DNA from: Pelotomaculum sp. PtaB.Bin104
GTDB lineage: Bacteria; Bacillota; Desulfotomaculia; Desulfotomaculales; Pelotomaculaceae
Direction of reading: 5' to 3'
Length of the DNA: 64,000 nucleotides
Assembly (NCBI GenBank): GCA_002067205.1
Contig: MVQL01000244.1
Location: 186,001-250,000 of the forward strand
The first letter of the stretch is position 1. Every line of letters begins with the position of its first letter. The notes beneath the pieces were generated by a model. It made no database searches and was not told where the DNA came from. It saw only the letters and a list, made by a program, of their open reading frames with translations. Below are positions 35,077-44,180 of this stretch, in pieces. The position numbers were made by a program, and so were the translations under genes.

Positions 35077-35875
35077 TTGAAGCACCCTGCCCGTTCATCA
35101 CGCCATATACAATAGGGGCATACCTCCCCCCAATTATTTTATTAAAACCCAGACGCGCAAATTCGCTGCTATTTCGCCCTTCCTTCAATACTACTCGCTT
35201 AGCTGCAACTCTTAAAGCAAGTAGAATTGTTTCCTGTTCAATTGGATCAGGGTCAGCAAGGGAACGCATAACATTAATCGCTGGTGACTTGCGACCGGGC
35301 ATACGAAACATTGGGTCAAAATACACCACATCAAAACTACCCGGTGGCAACATTCGCAGATGCTCGCGGTGATCAGCGTGAATAACCTGCACCCTGCGCA
35401 TAGCGGCGGCAATGCCCTCGTCAACTTCCGGATAAACTGCAATTCCGCTGTTTACCAAAAAGGCAATCACAGCCGAGCTTTCCAAACCAATCACCCTTCC
35501 GCTTGCGCCGGTGACAAAGCTGGCAACTATCGCATCTGTACCAAGCCCCGTTGTACAATCAAGCACAGTATCCCCCGGGCTGATAGACATGGCTTCAATC
35601 ATCTGGTCAGTTTTCCCAGCTTTCAGCTCATTTATACGCATCCTGGCAAGACCTGGATGAAAAAAGAATTCCCCTGCTCTAGTCACGCAGGATACCCTTT
35701 TTGGTGAAACTACCACCATCCCTTCCACTCCGTGTACCGCTGAAATAGCGTCCAGCGAACGGCCATCCCTAGCTATGTATGGGGCTTCCAGTTCCCTGGC
35801 TATCAGCCGTGCCCGGTTTACTAAAATTGATGTCTGACTCTGAGATGTTGTAATAGCTAACTTTAGCGACCTCAT
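35069..35875 (-). CDS. Class I SAM-dependent methyltransferase (RsmJ-like)
   Basis: 268 residues. SAM-binding motif VLDCTTGLGTDAIVAS near residue 104 and a DPMF motif (VVYFDPMFRMP) typical of nucleic-acid methyltransferases, resembling the 16S rRNA G1516 enzyme RsmJ. Located between mutL (4 nt) and miaA (overlap). ATG with AAAAGG upstream. The target RNA is inferred from the fold only. Confidence 0.8.
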   Translation of the reverse strand: MRSLKLAITTSQSQTSILVNRARLIARELEAPYIARDGRSLDAISAVHGVEGMVVVSPKRVSCVTRAGEFFFHPGLARMRINELKAGKTDQMIEAMSISPGDTVLDCTTGLGTDAIVASFVTGASGRVIGLESSAVIAFLVNSGIAVYPEVDEGIAAAMRRVQVIHADHREHLRMLPPGSFDVVYFDPMFRMPGRKSPAINVMRSLADPDPIEQETILLALRVAAKRVVLKEGRNSSEFARLGFNKIIGGRYAPIVYGVMNGQGASNG

Positions 35876-35879
35876 TATA

Positions 35880-37685
35880 TTACCTTTTAAAGCGGTTTTC
35901 TAAATCACTTCTTGAAAGATGAATAATTGTAGGTCTGCCGTGCGGACAGGTAAATGGGTTTTCTGCCCGGGCGAGTCTGTGCAAAAGCGCTTCCATGGCG
36001 CTCAAAGTCATCGTTTCTCCGGCTTTTACTGCCCCCCTGCACGCCACCGATGCAGCCAGACGTTCCAGGAAAGCAGTCCGATCTGGAATATAACCTTTTT
36101 CCTTGCAATAGTCAATGATATCTAAAAACAACTCTTTCTCCGAACCAGCAGGCAAATAAGCCGGCGCTCCTCTAAGCAGAAACGTATTGCCGCCGAAATG
36201 CTCAATAATAAACCCCGCATCAGTGAGCCAGAGCACCATCTCACTAAGAATAGTAGCTTCTTTATACTCAAGTTCCAGCGTAATCGGAACCAGAAGGCAC
36301 TGGCTCGGGTATTTGCCTTGCCCGGACAGGCACTCCTCATATAATACTCTTTCGTGTGCAGCATGCTGGTCTATGATATAAAGCCCATCCTCGCTGCCTG
36401 CTAAAATATATGTTGGGAGAAGTTGGGCCAAGGGGAAAAGGACGGGCAACTTGCTCATGTCATTTTTTTTCTCATTAAGCCGGTCTTGTTCAATTGATAC
36501 ATTGGAATTCACCGCTTTACCGTATACAACTTGAGGAACAGGCTCATCAACCTGGCCACTAGGTACCAATTGGGAAACCTGCGGGGTCTGTACCATTGTC
36601 GGAGAAAACAATGCAGGCCACTGACTGGTGTTTGGACGCTCATTACTTTTAAATATATTTTTATACTTACGATCAGGTACTGCCGCAGGAATGACTGACC
36701 GCTCGTGCAGGACAGACCTAAGCGCCCCAGCCACCAAGCGGGCAATTTTCTCATCTTCGAGTAAACGGACTTCCAGTTTGGCCGGGTGCACATTGACATC
36801 TAATTGCTCCGGCGGCACGGACAACGACAATATCGCCACCGGTTTTCGACCCTTGGGCAGCATAGTACGGTAGGCTTCTTCGAGCACCCTTACTGCTACC
36901 GGACATCGAACATAACGGCCATTTACAATAATGGTTAGGTGGCTGCGTGTGCTGCGGCTTAAGGAAGGTTTCCCTACAAAGCCCTCAACGGATAAATCAC
37001 CATCAACTGCAGTTACCGCAAGCATTTCCTTTCCCATCTGGAAACCATAAACAGATGCTATAGCGTCAATTAACCTGCCGGTGCCAGGAGTATAGAAAAC
37101 ACGCTTGCCATGGGTGCATAACTCAAAGCGTACTCCAGGTCTGGACAAAGCCATTCTTGAAACCTGCTCACCAATTATGGCCCCTTCGGCGGCAGGACCC
37201 TTCATTGTTTTCCGCCTAGCTGGCATGTTATAAAACAGATCTTTTACCTCTACGGTTGTACCAGCCGGACAGCCCGCCGGCGTAACAGCAACTAGTGAGC
37301 CTCCATGGACTTCAGCACGTGTGCCTAAAACAGATTCTGCAACACGTGTGGTCATGGTGACCTTAGACACGGAAGCAATGCTTGGCAATGCTTCCCCACG
37401 AAAACCCAACGTAGTCACATGGCCCAAATCGGAAGCAGTCCTAATTTTACTGGTGGCATGACGCTGAAAAGCAAGATATATGTCTTCACTGACTATACCA
37501 CAGCCATCATCGCAAACCGCTATGCTCGCCAGCCCGCCTTCAGTAAGATCAATTTTTATTGTTGATGCACCTGCATCGAGAGCATTTTCCACCAGTTCTT
37601 TAACCGCTGATGCCGGTCGCTCTACAACCTCACCCGCAGCAATTTGCCCGGCAGTAACTTCATCTAGAACAACTATACCAGACAC
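35880..37685 (-). CDS. mutL: DNA mismatch repair protein MutL
   Basis: 601 residues from GTG 37685 (GCGGGGTG upstream). GHKL ATPase motifs: ENALDAGA, DDGCGI, GFRGEALPSI. The C-terminal endonuclease site DQHAAHERVLYEE, ACRGAVKAGE and CPHGRPT are present, so it is the nicking type found in organisms without MutH. MutS, usually the next gene upstream, is not here; non-coding DNA follows. Confidence 0.95.
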   Translation of the reverse strand: MSGIVVLDEVTAGQIAAGEVVERPASAVKELVENALDAGASTIKIDLTEGGLASIAVCDDGCGIVSEDIYLAFQRHATSKIRTASDLGHVTTLGFRGEALPSIASVSKVTMTTRVAESVLGTRAEVHGGSLVAVTPAGCPAGTTVEVKDLFYNMPARRKTMKGPAAEGAIIGEQVSRMALSRPGVRFELCTHGKRVFYTPGTGRLIDAIASVYGFQMGKEMLAVTAVDGDLSVEGFVGKPSLSRSTRSHLTIIVNGRYVRCPVAVRVLEEAYRTMLPKGRKPVAILSLSVPPEQLDVNVHPAKLEVRLLEDEKIARLVAGALRSVLHERSVIPAAVPDRKYKNIFKSNERPNTSQWPALFSPTMVQTPQVSQLVPSGQVDEPVPQVVYGKAVNSNVSIEQDRLNEKKNDMSKLPVLFPLAQLLPTYILAGSEDGLYIIDQHAAHERVLYEECLSGQGKYPSQCLLVPITLELEYKEATILSEMVLWLTDAGFIIEHFGGNTFLLRGAPAYLPAGSEKELFLDIIDYCKEKGYIPDRTAFLERLAASVACRGAVKAGETMTLSAMEALLHRLARAENPFTCPHGRPTIIHLSRSDLENRFKR

Positions 37686-37771
37686 AGCGCACCCCGCTTC
37701 CTGAGGCTGACGTTTTCCCCCTGGTGGTTTTAAAACCATGAGCGCCGATTATTACAAAGTTTCTGCTGATC

Positions 37772-37800
37772 ATTATAACACGCACTGCTGTGATTCAAAA
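37772..37800 (-). promoter_or_regulatory. Probable sigma-A promoter of the mutL operon
   Basis: TATAAT (37772-37777 on the minus strand) with TTTTGA 17 nt further upstream. About 85 nt before the mutL GTG. The -10 is perfect, the -35 weak. Confidence 0.45.
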
Positions 37801-38499
37801 GAAAAAACCCTTGACATTGTTGACCTGGCTGCTTTTATATGGGTATTGAGACTATGCTCATTCCATATTAAACCACCATTAAACCGGTGTTTTATACTAA
37901 AAATTGGCCAGACTATGTTTACTGCTTTTTAATATCATCAATCTGTTGGAAAATAAAGAGCTGCCTTTGTTCCCGCACCTTTCCAGCAGTACCATTGATT
38001 ATATTCCGTTATTGCCAGAAGTAATTTTATCCATCAACAATCCCCTTCGATACACTTCAATAGAATGAATCTTTTCTTTCTCATTTTTCTAATCATAGTA
38101 AGTTCAACCCTAACCGCTATTTTACTTTAAAGAAACTTTCTGTTTTATTAAATCAGCTACACCACAGAAAATTTTTCATCCTAAAGACTTAGTAATTTTC
38201 CTTGAATAAGTAAAGAAAGAAAGAAAAGAACCACAGCTATTAATGCCAATTAAAAACACAAATGAAAATAATCCATTTTCAGTATTTTTTCAGAAAATAT
38301 AAAAGGAATATCGGCTATAATTTATTTAGAATACTCTCACTGCTCTACCACAATCCTCTGGAGGTGCTGTGGATGGGATTATAAATTAATGCCAAGTCCT
38401 GGATTAAAAATTTTTTGGTTGCTTAACAAAATAGAAGTTTTTTTAAAGGTAAAATTGGCTTACTCGTTGATAGCGATGCCAAAAAAGGAGGGTTATCTG
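37801..38499. other. Divergent intergenic region mutL / htrA
   Basis: About 700 bases without a credible gene. A TTGACA at about 37813 with a T/A-rich hexamer 17-18 nt later reads on the plus strand but has no gene after it. TATAAT at 38316-38321 is a candidate htrA -10. A weak hairpin with CCACA/TGTGG ends lies near 38350. Confidence 0.4.
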
Positions 38500-39648
38500 G
38501 TGTTCAAACCGAAAATATTCCCTGAAGGAAAAATAGCCGCAGCTTTTCTGGCAGGCATGCTGGTGGTTATTGCAGTGGCTATTGCCGGCAACTTCCACGG
38601 GTTGCCACATCTATCCTGGGCGGAGGAGGTCAACCAGAGCGCAACGACCGGAACCTTGCCTGGTCTCGGTCCGGACGTCATTCCCGATATTGTTTCCAGT
38701 TTCAGCCCTGCCGTGGTCAGGATCAATACATCCGAGCAGGTCAACACAAGGGGACTGGATCCTTTCTTCAACGACCCTTTTTTTCGCCAGTTTTTTGGTA
38801 ATCAATTTAGTACCCCATCACAGCCAAGGGTAAGCACCGGATTGGGTTCGGGATTCATTGTGTCAACAGATGGTTATATTCTAACTAACGAACACGTAGT
38901 CAGCAGCGCCGATACAATTGAGGTTAACCTGTCAGGCCGGGACGAGCCATATCCGGCAAAAAAAATCGGCTCCGACCGCGACCTGGACTTGGCCGTGTTG
39001 AAAATTGACGCTGAGAACTTGCCTACCATACCGATCGGGGACTCGGGCAGCATCAGGGTAGGTGACTGGGTTATTGCCATCGGGAATCCTTACGGGCTGG
39101 ACCATACGGTAACTGTAGGGGTAATAAGCGCCAAGGGAAGGCCGGTAAATATGCAGGACCGGCAGTATAAGAACCTGCTTCAGACAGACGCATCCATTAA
39201 CCCGGGAAACAGCGGCGGTCCTTTGCTAAACCTGAAGGGCGAGGTTATCGGTATCAACACTGCCATCAATGCTGAGGCACAGGGTATTGGTTTTGCTATT
39301 CCAAGCAGCACAGTTCAGTCTGTCATTAACGACCTGATTAACAAGGGAAGCGTCGACCATCCCTGGCTGGGTGTTTATCTCCAGACAATAACTAGTGAAA
39401 TCGTACAGTACCTGGGGCTGAGAGATAAAAACGGAGCACTAATTGCCCAGGTAGCCGATGGCAGTCCGGCTGCCAAAGCCGGACTGCAGCGTGGAGATGT
39501 GATCGTAGAATATAATGGAATTAAGATTAACACTCCTAATGAGTTAACAGAACAGGTGAGCGGAACCGGGGTTGGAAGCCAGGTTGAAATCCGGTTTATA
39601 AGAGGCGGTAAAACTCATTCAGTAGTAGCTACAATTGAAGCAAAATAA
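38500..39648 (+). CDS. htrA: HtrA/DegP-like trypsin-type serine protease with PDZ domain
   Basis: 382 residues from GTG 38500, preceded by AAGGAGGG; longer frames lack a ribosome site. One N-terminal membrane helix (IAAAFLAGMLVVIAVAIAG) anchors it, with the protease outside. Catalytic triad intact: His in LTNEHVVS, Asp in DRDLDLAVLKI, Ser in NPGNSGGPLLN. One C-terminal PDZ domain (LIAQVADGSPAAKAGLQRGDVI). Envelope protein quality control. Monocistronic. Confidence 0.93.
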   Translation: MFKPKIFPEGKIAAAFLAGMLVVIAVAIAGNFHGLPHLSWAEEVNQSATTGTLPGLGPDVIPDIVSSFSPAVVRINTSEQVNTRGLDPFFNDPFFRQFFGNQFSTPSQPRVSTGLGSGFIVSTDGYILTNEHVVSSADTIEVNLSGRDEPYPAKKIGSDRDLDLAVLKIDAENLPTIPIGDSGSIRVGDWVIAIGNPYGLDHTVTVGVISAKGRPVNMQDRQYKNLLQTDASINPGNSGGPLLNLKGEVIGINTAINAEAQGIGFAIPSSTVQSVINDLINKGSVDHPWLGVYLQTITSEIVQYLGLRDKNGALIAQVADGSPAAKAGLQRGDVIVEYNGIKINTPNELTEQVSGTGVGSQVEIRFIRGGKTHSVVATIEAK

Positions 39649-39691
39649 TAAATTGAGGGCAATTGCAAGAAAGTACTTTATGGTAACGCTT

Positions 39692-39717
39692 AAAGCATGG
39701 CAAATAAGCCATGCTTT
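39692..39717 (+). terminator. Terminator of htrA
   Basis: AAAGCATGGC pairs with GCCATGCTTT around a 6-nt loop, 44 nt after the stop. Confidence 0.6.
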
Positions 39718-39905
39718 TCAAATTATTCTTCAAAATGAACGCTCACCAATACTAACTAACCGCCTAATTTGTTTGAAAAATACTTCATTATTTATTTTGA
39801 ACCGTTAAATAGATTTACCAGGCATATGTACTATATGGTATAATTTAAAGGATAAACTTCCTCTTACAGAAAGATATTAAATAACAGGTTAAGCTGTGAG
39901 GAAAT

Positions 39906-40658
39906 ATGCTCAATGAATTTTCAAGAACTGAATTGCTAATAGGGAAAAAAGCACTTGATAAATTGGCCAGGAGTAAGGTTGCTGTTTTTGGAATCGGTGG
40001 AGTGGGAACATATGCAGTTGAGGGGCTCGTGAGAGCTGGTGTCGGCAAGTTTGTGCTGGTCGACGACGACCGTATCTGCCTAACCAACATCAACAGGCAA
40101 CTTCATGCTACCAGAAAGACAGTAGGCAAGCTAAAAGTAGAGGTAATGAAGGATCGAATTCTTGATATTAATCCAAAGGCCGAAGTCACTGCCCTTCAAG
40201 CCTTCTATATGCCTGAATGCTCCCTGGAGCTGGTCAAACCTGAATACGACTACATAGTTGATGCAATTGATACAGTAACCGGTAAAATTGACTTAATCCT
40301 AAATGCCCAGCAGCAGGGTATTCCAATAATCAGCTGCATGGGAGCAGGTAACAAACTCGACCCGACTAAATTTCAAATTGCTGATATATATGAAACATCA
40401 GTTTGTCCATTAGCTAAGGTCATGCGAAAGGAACTGAGAAAAAGGGGGGTAGCCTCTTTGAAAGTCGTTTTTTCGAAGGAGGAGCCGCTAATGCCTGAGG
40501 AAAATGACAGTTCCAGTTGCCGATTTCATTGTATTTGCCCAAAAGGAACTACCAGGAAATGTACTGTTCGTCGCCATATTCCTGGCAGCATATCCTTCGT
40601 TCCTTCCGTGGCCGGTCTATTGATCGCGAGTGAGGTCGTTAAGGACTTGATCAATTAA
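39906..40658 (+). CDS. tcdA: tRNA threonylcarbamoyladenosine dehydratase (ThiF/E1-like)
   Basis: 250 residues of the ThiF/MoeB/UBA1 fold: nucleotide-binding GIGGVGTYAVEGLVRAG, DDDRICLTNINRQ, and the YDYIVDAIDTVTGK segment. TcdA cyclises t6A37 in tRNA to ct6A. Cys-rich C-terminal part (SSSCRFHCICPKG). ATG 39906 with GAGGAAAT upstream. No E2/SufE-type partner next to it, as usual for TcdA. Confidence 0.88.
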   Translation: MLNEFSRTELLIGKKALDKLARSKVAVFGIGGVGTYAVEGLVRAGVGKFVLVDDDRICLTNINRQLHATRKTVGKLKVEVMKDRILDINPKAEVTALQAFYMPECSLELVKPEYDYIVDAIDTVTGKIDLILNAQQQGIPIISCMGAGNKLDPTKFQIADIYETSVCPLAKVMRKELRKRGVASLKVVFSKEEPLMPEENDSSSCRFHCICPKGTTRKCTVRRHIPGSISFVPSVAGLLIASEVVKDLIN

Positions 40659-40828
40659 ATGGCGTTATTTGTTTTGACCCCTTCTAGTCAGGGGTGAAGT
40701 GACAAGGGCGAGTTGTAAATTTCGAGGAAGATCAATGTTAACATAAATCCACTCATTCTTTTACTTTACTAAAATTTTTCCCGACTAATAACAGTACGAT
40801 TTATCAAATTACAACGAAGGAGCTAGAA

Positions 40829-40849
40829 ATGGGATATGGCACTTGTTAA
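40829..40849 (+). promoter_or_regulatory. Six-codon upstream reading frame overlapping the dapL start
   Basis: ATG at 40829 sits 6 nt after GAAGGAG, the best ribosome-site spacing, and encodes MGYGTC then TAA. It overlaps dapL ATG (40836) in another frame. dapL itself is 13 nt from the ribosome site. May tune dapL translation. Confidence 0.35.
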
Positions 40850-42065
40850 TGAAAATTACCTTAAGCTACCTGGCAGCTACCTTTTTTCAGAAATAGCCCG
40901 GCGGGTCAACCAGTTTAAAAAAGACAACCCCGACAGTGAAATAATCAGACTGGGTATCGGCGATGTAACACTGCCACTCCCTCCTGCCGTAGTTAAGGCC
41001 ATGAAAAAGGCAATGGAAGAGATGGGCCGGCAGGAAACCTTCAGAGGTTATGGACCGGAACAGGGGTATGAGTTTCTCACCGAAAAAATAATTGAAAATG
41101 ATTTCAGGCCAAGGGGAATAGATCTGACTCCAGATGAGGTCTTTATTAGTGATGGGGCCAAGAGCGATACGGCCAATTTCCAGGAACTCTTTGGAATTAA
41201 CAATACCCTGGCTGTTAGCGATCCGGTTTACCCGGTTTACGTCGATAGCAACGTCATGGCCGGCCGGACCGGCCCCGTTAACTCAAAAGGACAATTTGAA
41301 AAAATCGTTTATCTCTCCTGTACCGAAGCAAACGGCATGAAACCGCCTTTACCGGAAACAAAGGTAGACATGATTTACCTTTGCTTTCCTAACAACCCCA
41401 CCGGAATGACCCTTTCTAAAGAGGCTCTAAAGAAATGGGTGGATTACGCCAGGGCTAACCAGTCCATAATTTTATTTGACGCCGCTTATGAGGCTTATAT
41501 CCGCGAGGATAATGTGCCCCATAGCATATTTGAGATTGAGGGCGCCCGCGAGGTGGCAGTGGAGTTCAGAAGTTTTTCCAAGACCGCCGGCTTTACCGGC
41601 ACCAGGTGCGCTCACACCATCGTACCCAAGGAACTCATGGCCTATGATTCCAACGGCAGGGCAATAAGCCTTAATCAACTTTGGCTGAGAAGACAAACCA
41701 CTAAATTCAACGGAGTTTCTTACCCGGTGCAGGTCGGAGCAGCTGCTGTTTACTCTGAAGAAGGCAAAAAGCAGGTTAGAGATACTGTTGATTATTATAT
41801 GGAAAATGCCAGAATCATCAGGAATGGCCTGGAAGATGCCGGATACCGTGTTTTTGGTGGGACAAACGCCCCCTACATATGGTTAAAAACCCCTAATAAT
41901 ATGAGCTCCTGGGACTTTTTTGACAAGCTTATGCAGAAAGCTAATGTAGTTGGAACTCCCGGGGCGGGCTTTGGGGCCAGCGGAGAGGGATATTTCAGGT
42001 TGACTGCTTTCGGAACCAGAGAGAATACTGAAAGGGCTGTTGAGCTAATCAGAGATAGAATGTAA
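40836..42065 (+). CDS. dapL: LL-diaminopimelate aminotransferase
   Basis: 409 residues, PLP fold type I. The N-terminus ([20 protein letters not shown]) is diagnostic for DapL; PLP Lys in [29 protein letters not shown] is also conserved. Converts tetrahydrodipicolinate directly to LL-diaminopimelate for lysine and cell-wall synthesis. Family usual length is 400-410. ATG as discussed at the overlapping upstream frame. Confidence 0.95.
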   Translation: MALVNENYLKLPGSYLFSEIARRVNQFKKDNPDSEIIRLGIGDVTLPLPPAVVKAMKKAMEEMGRQETFRGYGPEQGYEFLTEKIIENDFRPRGIDLTPDEVFISDGAKSDTANFQELFGINNTLAVSDPVYPVYVDSNVMAGRTGPVNSKGQFEKIVYLSCTEANGMKPPLPETKVDMIYLCFPNNPTGMTLSKEALKKWVDYARANQSIILFDAAYEAYIREDNVPHSIFEIEGAREVAVEFRSFSKTAGFTGTRCAHTIVPKELMAYDSNGRAISLNQLWLRRQTTKFNGVSYPVQVGAAAVYSEEGKKQVRDTVDYYMENARIIRNGLEDAGYRVFGGTNAPYIWLKTPNNMSSWDFFDKLMQKANVVGTPGAGFGASGEGYFRLTAFGTRENTERAVELIRDRM

Positions 42066-42087
42066 CAATCAGGTAATGTTCTAATAT

Positions 42088-42113
42088 AAAAATGCCGCAA
42101 TTTGCGGCTTTTT
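42088..42113. terminator. Bidirectional terminator
   Basis: GCCGCA/TGCGGC stem flanked by A-run and T-run on both sides, between convergent dapL and the copper-amine-oxidase-N gene. Confidence 0.75.
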
Positions 42114-42151
42114 ATATTTTAAACATATTGTATTTACTAACATGAATTGTC

Positions 42152-42940
42152 TTATATCTGAGGTACAGCTAAATCCAATTGATCCTTAGTGGTAATTAAA
42201 ACTACCATAGCGGCATTATCCCAGTCAACAGTGCAACCCATTGATTCTGAAAGAAACCTGACTGGTACAAGGGTCCTATTGTTAACAATCTTAGCGGGCA
42301 CATCTAAATTAACCATTTTACCGTTGACACGGGCAACACCCCCGACGACCAGTTTTACCTCCGTGCTATCTTTCAAAACAGTGACTGTTTGAGTATCCCC
42401 ATCCCATTGGACATCAGCACCAAGTGCTTCACAAATAGCTCGCAACGGAACTAGTGTCCGGCCATTATCAATAATAGGCTGAACATCAAAAGTCATAAAT
42501 TCTCCATTCAAGTTGACCATCACGTCATTATTTGCGTCTGTTGGTTTAATTGTGAATTTTTCCACGGGGCCATAACCAGTATCAGCGCTGTTTGTTGCAA
42601 AAGCCTTATAGTAATATATGCCTGGCTTGAGGCCGGAAACAATTTTGCTGAAAGACTTCGCTACATACTCGTCAACACCTACAACAAACTTGTGAGAAGT
42701 GTTGCTGTCGCGTCCATAGTAAAAACCATACTCTTTAATTTTTCCGTAACACTCGGTCATGCGGCCGTTTAATGTAACCGAATCAGATGTTAAGTAAGTT
42801 GCGCTATTCGTCTCCACCTCCGGTGTCGAAGACGATGCTCACCCATACGCTTTAGCTGGATCATAAACTGCCCCGGTATATACCAACAAGGATATGAAAA
42901 TAATAGCAATAAACCACTTACGGTATTTAAAAGTTAACAC
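42152..42940 (-). pseudogene. Exported copper-amine-oxidase-N-domain protein interrupted by in-frame TGA
   Basis: From GTG 42940 (AGAGGGGGTAATAC upstream) the frame encodes a signal peptide (KYRKWFIAIIFISLLVYTG, then PAKAYG), meets TGA at 42839-42841 (codon 34), and continues open for about 228 codons. After the TGA come ASSSTPEVETNS, a fibronectin-like segment, and a copper amine oxidase N-terminal domain pair (RTLVPLRAICEALGADVQW and RTLVPVRFLSESMGCTVDW). Such domains are common on Peptococcaceae surfaces. Without read-through the mature part would have to start at GTG 42817 and stay inside. Nonsense mutation is most likely; read-through is possible. Confidence 0.75.
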
Positions 42941-43190
42941 CGTATTACCCCCTCTATGTTGAAAATATTTTATTCCAGCAATAAACATTACGTTTTTATC
43001 TTCTACAAATTCTCTCAGAATCCTCTAGTTAATGCCAATTTTCTACCGCCCTCTCACTGATTTTTTTCGAGCTCACTATCTTGGTCGTTTTATATTCTTA
43101 AAACCGGTCAAACTAAATCCAGGAGGTGAAAAAAATTATTTAACTGGCACATAACATTAAAACCCAGCAAATCAAAGGTGGTGGGAGAAA

Positions 43191-43439
43191 TTGAGCAAAG
43201 AAAATGTCCAAGCTGTTTTAAACACTAATAAGTCAGATCTGAATTCTTTATTGTCAAAACTAGGATCTGATAGCTTTACCTCTGCTGAACTGCAGGACAT
43301 TGCCAAAAATATTTATGGCATTACTCTAAAAGGTGATAAACAGGCGATCTTTGAGGGCTTACTAAATCAATCCTATCAAGTTAATTATGCACAATCACTT
43401 GTTGACACTTACAATAAAAACAGAATAAAAAGCTTTTAA
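43191..43439 (+). CDS. Small conserved-looking hypothetical protein
   Basis: 82 residues, soluble and helical, beginning MSKENVQAVLNTNKSDLNSLLSKL. No family recognised. TTG start with GGTGGGAG five nt upstream, and normal coding composition. It is followed directly by a long perfect inverted repeat, which may end its transcript. Position between two exported proteins gives no clear clue. Confidence 0.6.
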   Translation: MSKENVQAVLNTNKSDLNSLLSKLGSDSFTSAELQDIAKNIYGITLKGDKQAIFEGLLNQSYQVNYAQSLVDTYNKNRIKSF

Positions 43440-43441
43440 TT

Positions 43442-43490
43442 ACAGACACAACAAGTGCAGAATTTATTATTCTGCACTTGTTGTGTCTGT
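43442..43490. repeat. 22-bp perfect inverted repeat with 5-nt loop
   Basis: 43442-43463 is perfectly complementary to 43469-43490 (arm begins ACAGACACAACAAGTGCAGA). It starts within 3 nt of the small gene's stop. Unusually long and perfect for a terminator, and no T-run follows on either strand. Confidence 0.85.
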
Positions 43491-43539
43491 GACTTATAAC
43501 AACCTGGCCTTCGATCATTCTCCAGCTAAACAAGAGCAT

Positions 43540-43809
43540 TTAACGAGCTCTTTTATTTTTTCCCCGGCCCGACCGGTCTCTTTTTTTTCTATCCTGCACT
43601 TGGTCTATAGGCTTTTGTTCATTTGAAGCTAAACTTTTCTTTACGCAAATATACCTATAATATACATAAACAAATGCTGAATAAAGTGGAATCGCCAGCA
43701 TGAATTTAATTTTGCTTGGTATTACTGGAAGTGAAAATATTATTAAACCAGCCAGCGTAACCACCATCGCAAGCCAACGCCACTTCTTTAATAAATCTCT
43801 TTCGCTCAT
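43540..43809 (-). CDS. Small membrane protein of unknown function
   Basis: 89 residues from ATG 43809 (AAGGGTGG upstream). Two membrane helices (WLAMVVTLAGLIIFSLPVI and FMLAIPLYSAFVYVYYRYI), then a very basic C-terminal tail (DRKKRDRSGRGKNKRAR) probably in the cytoplasm. No family recognised. Confidence 0.65.
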   Translation of the reverse strand: MSERDLLKKWRWLAMVVTLAGLIIFSLPVIPSKIKFMLAIPLYSAFVYVYYRYICVKKSLASNEQKPIDQVQDRKKRDRSGRGKNKRAR

Positions 43810-44180
43810 TATTACCACCCTTTTTTACATTCTAGGTTACTGTACAAAGTCCTGCAATAGCAACATTAATTGCCTGTTGCAACTTATTTGTTACATAGAT
43901 TTCCATAAATATTGACGATCATTATAAACTAGCAATAGTTGACATTAAAAATAAATAGTGGTCTAATTATTTTAGGTAGTTAAAGCCGGTAACAAACTAA
44001 TAGACAAATGCTTGACGGTATCCTTTACAAGTTAGCATCTTTTAGTCTCAATTTCAGTACAGGAATGAGGTGCATGTGAAAGAGATTATACATAAACTAG
44101 ATCTTTCTTTATTCTGGACCAAAGCGCCAATTTTTCATTAAGAAGATAGCACAAACAAATCGCAAAGGAGTAAAGGACAA

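Noticed and set aside
37738-37932. Plus-strand 64-codon frame beside mutL
   Set aside because: Covers the likely mutL promoter, with no ribosome site and no conserved look.
42839-42841. TGA in the copper-amine-oxidase-N gene as a selenocysteine codon
   Set aside because: No Cys or redox motif is expected just after a signal peptide, and the following hairpin has only a 3-bp upper stem. Kept as a nonsense mutation with read-through as an alternative.
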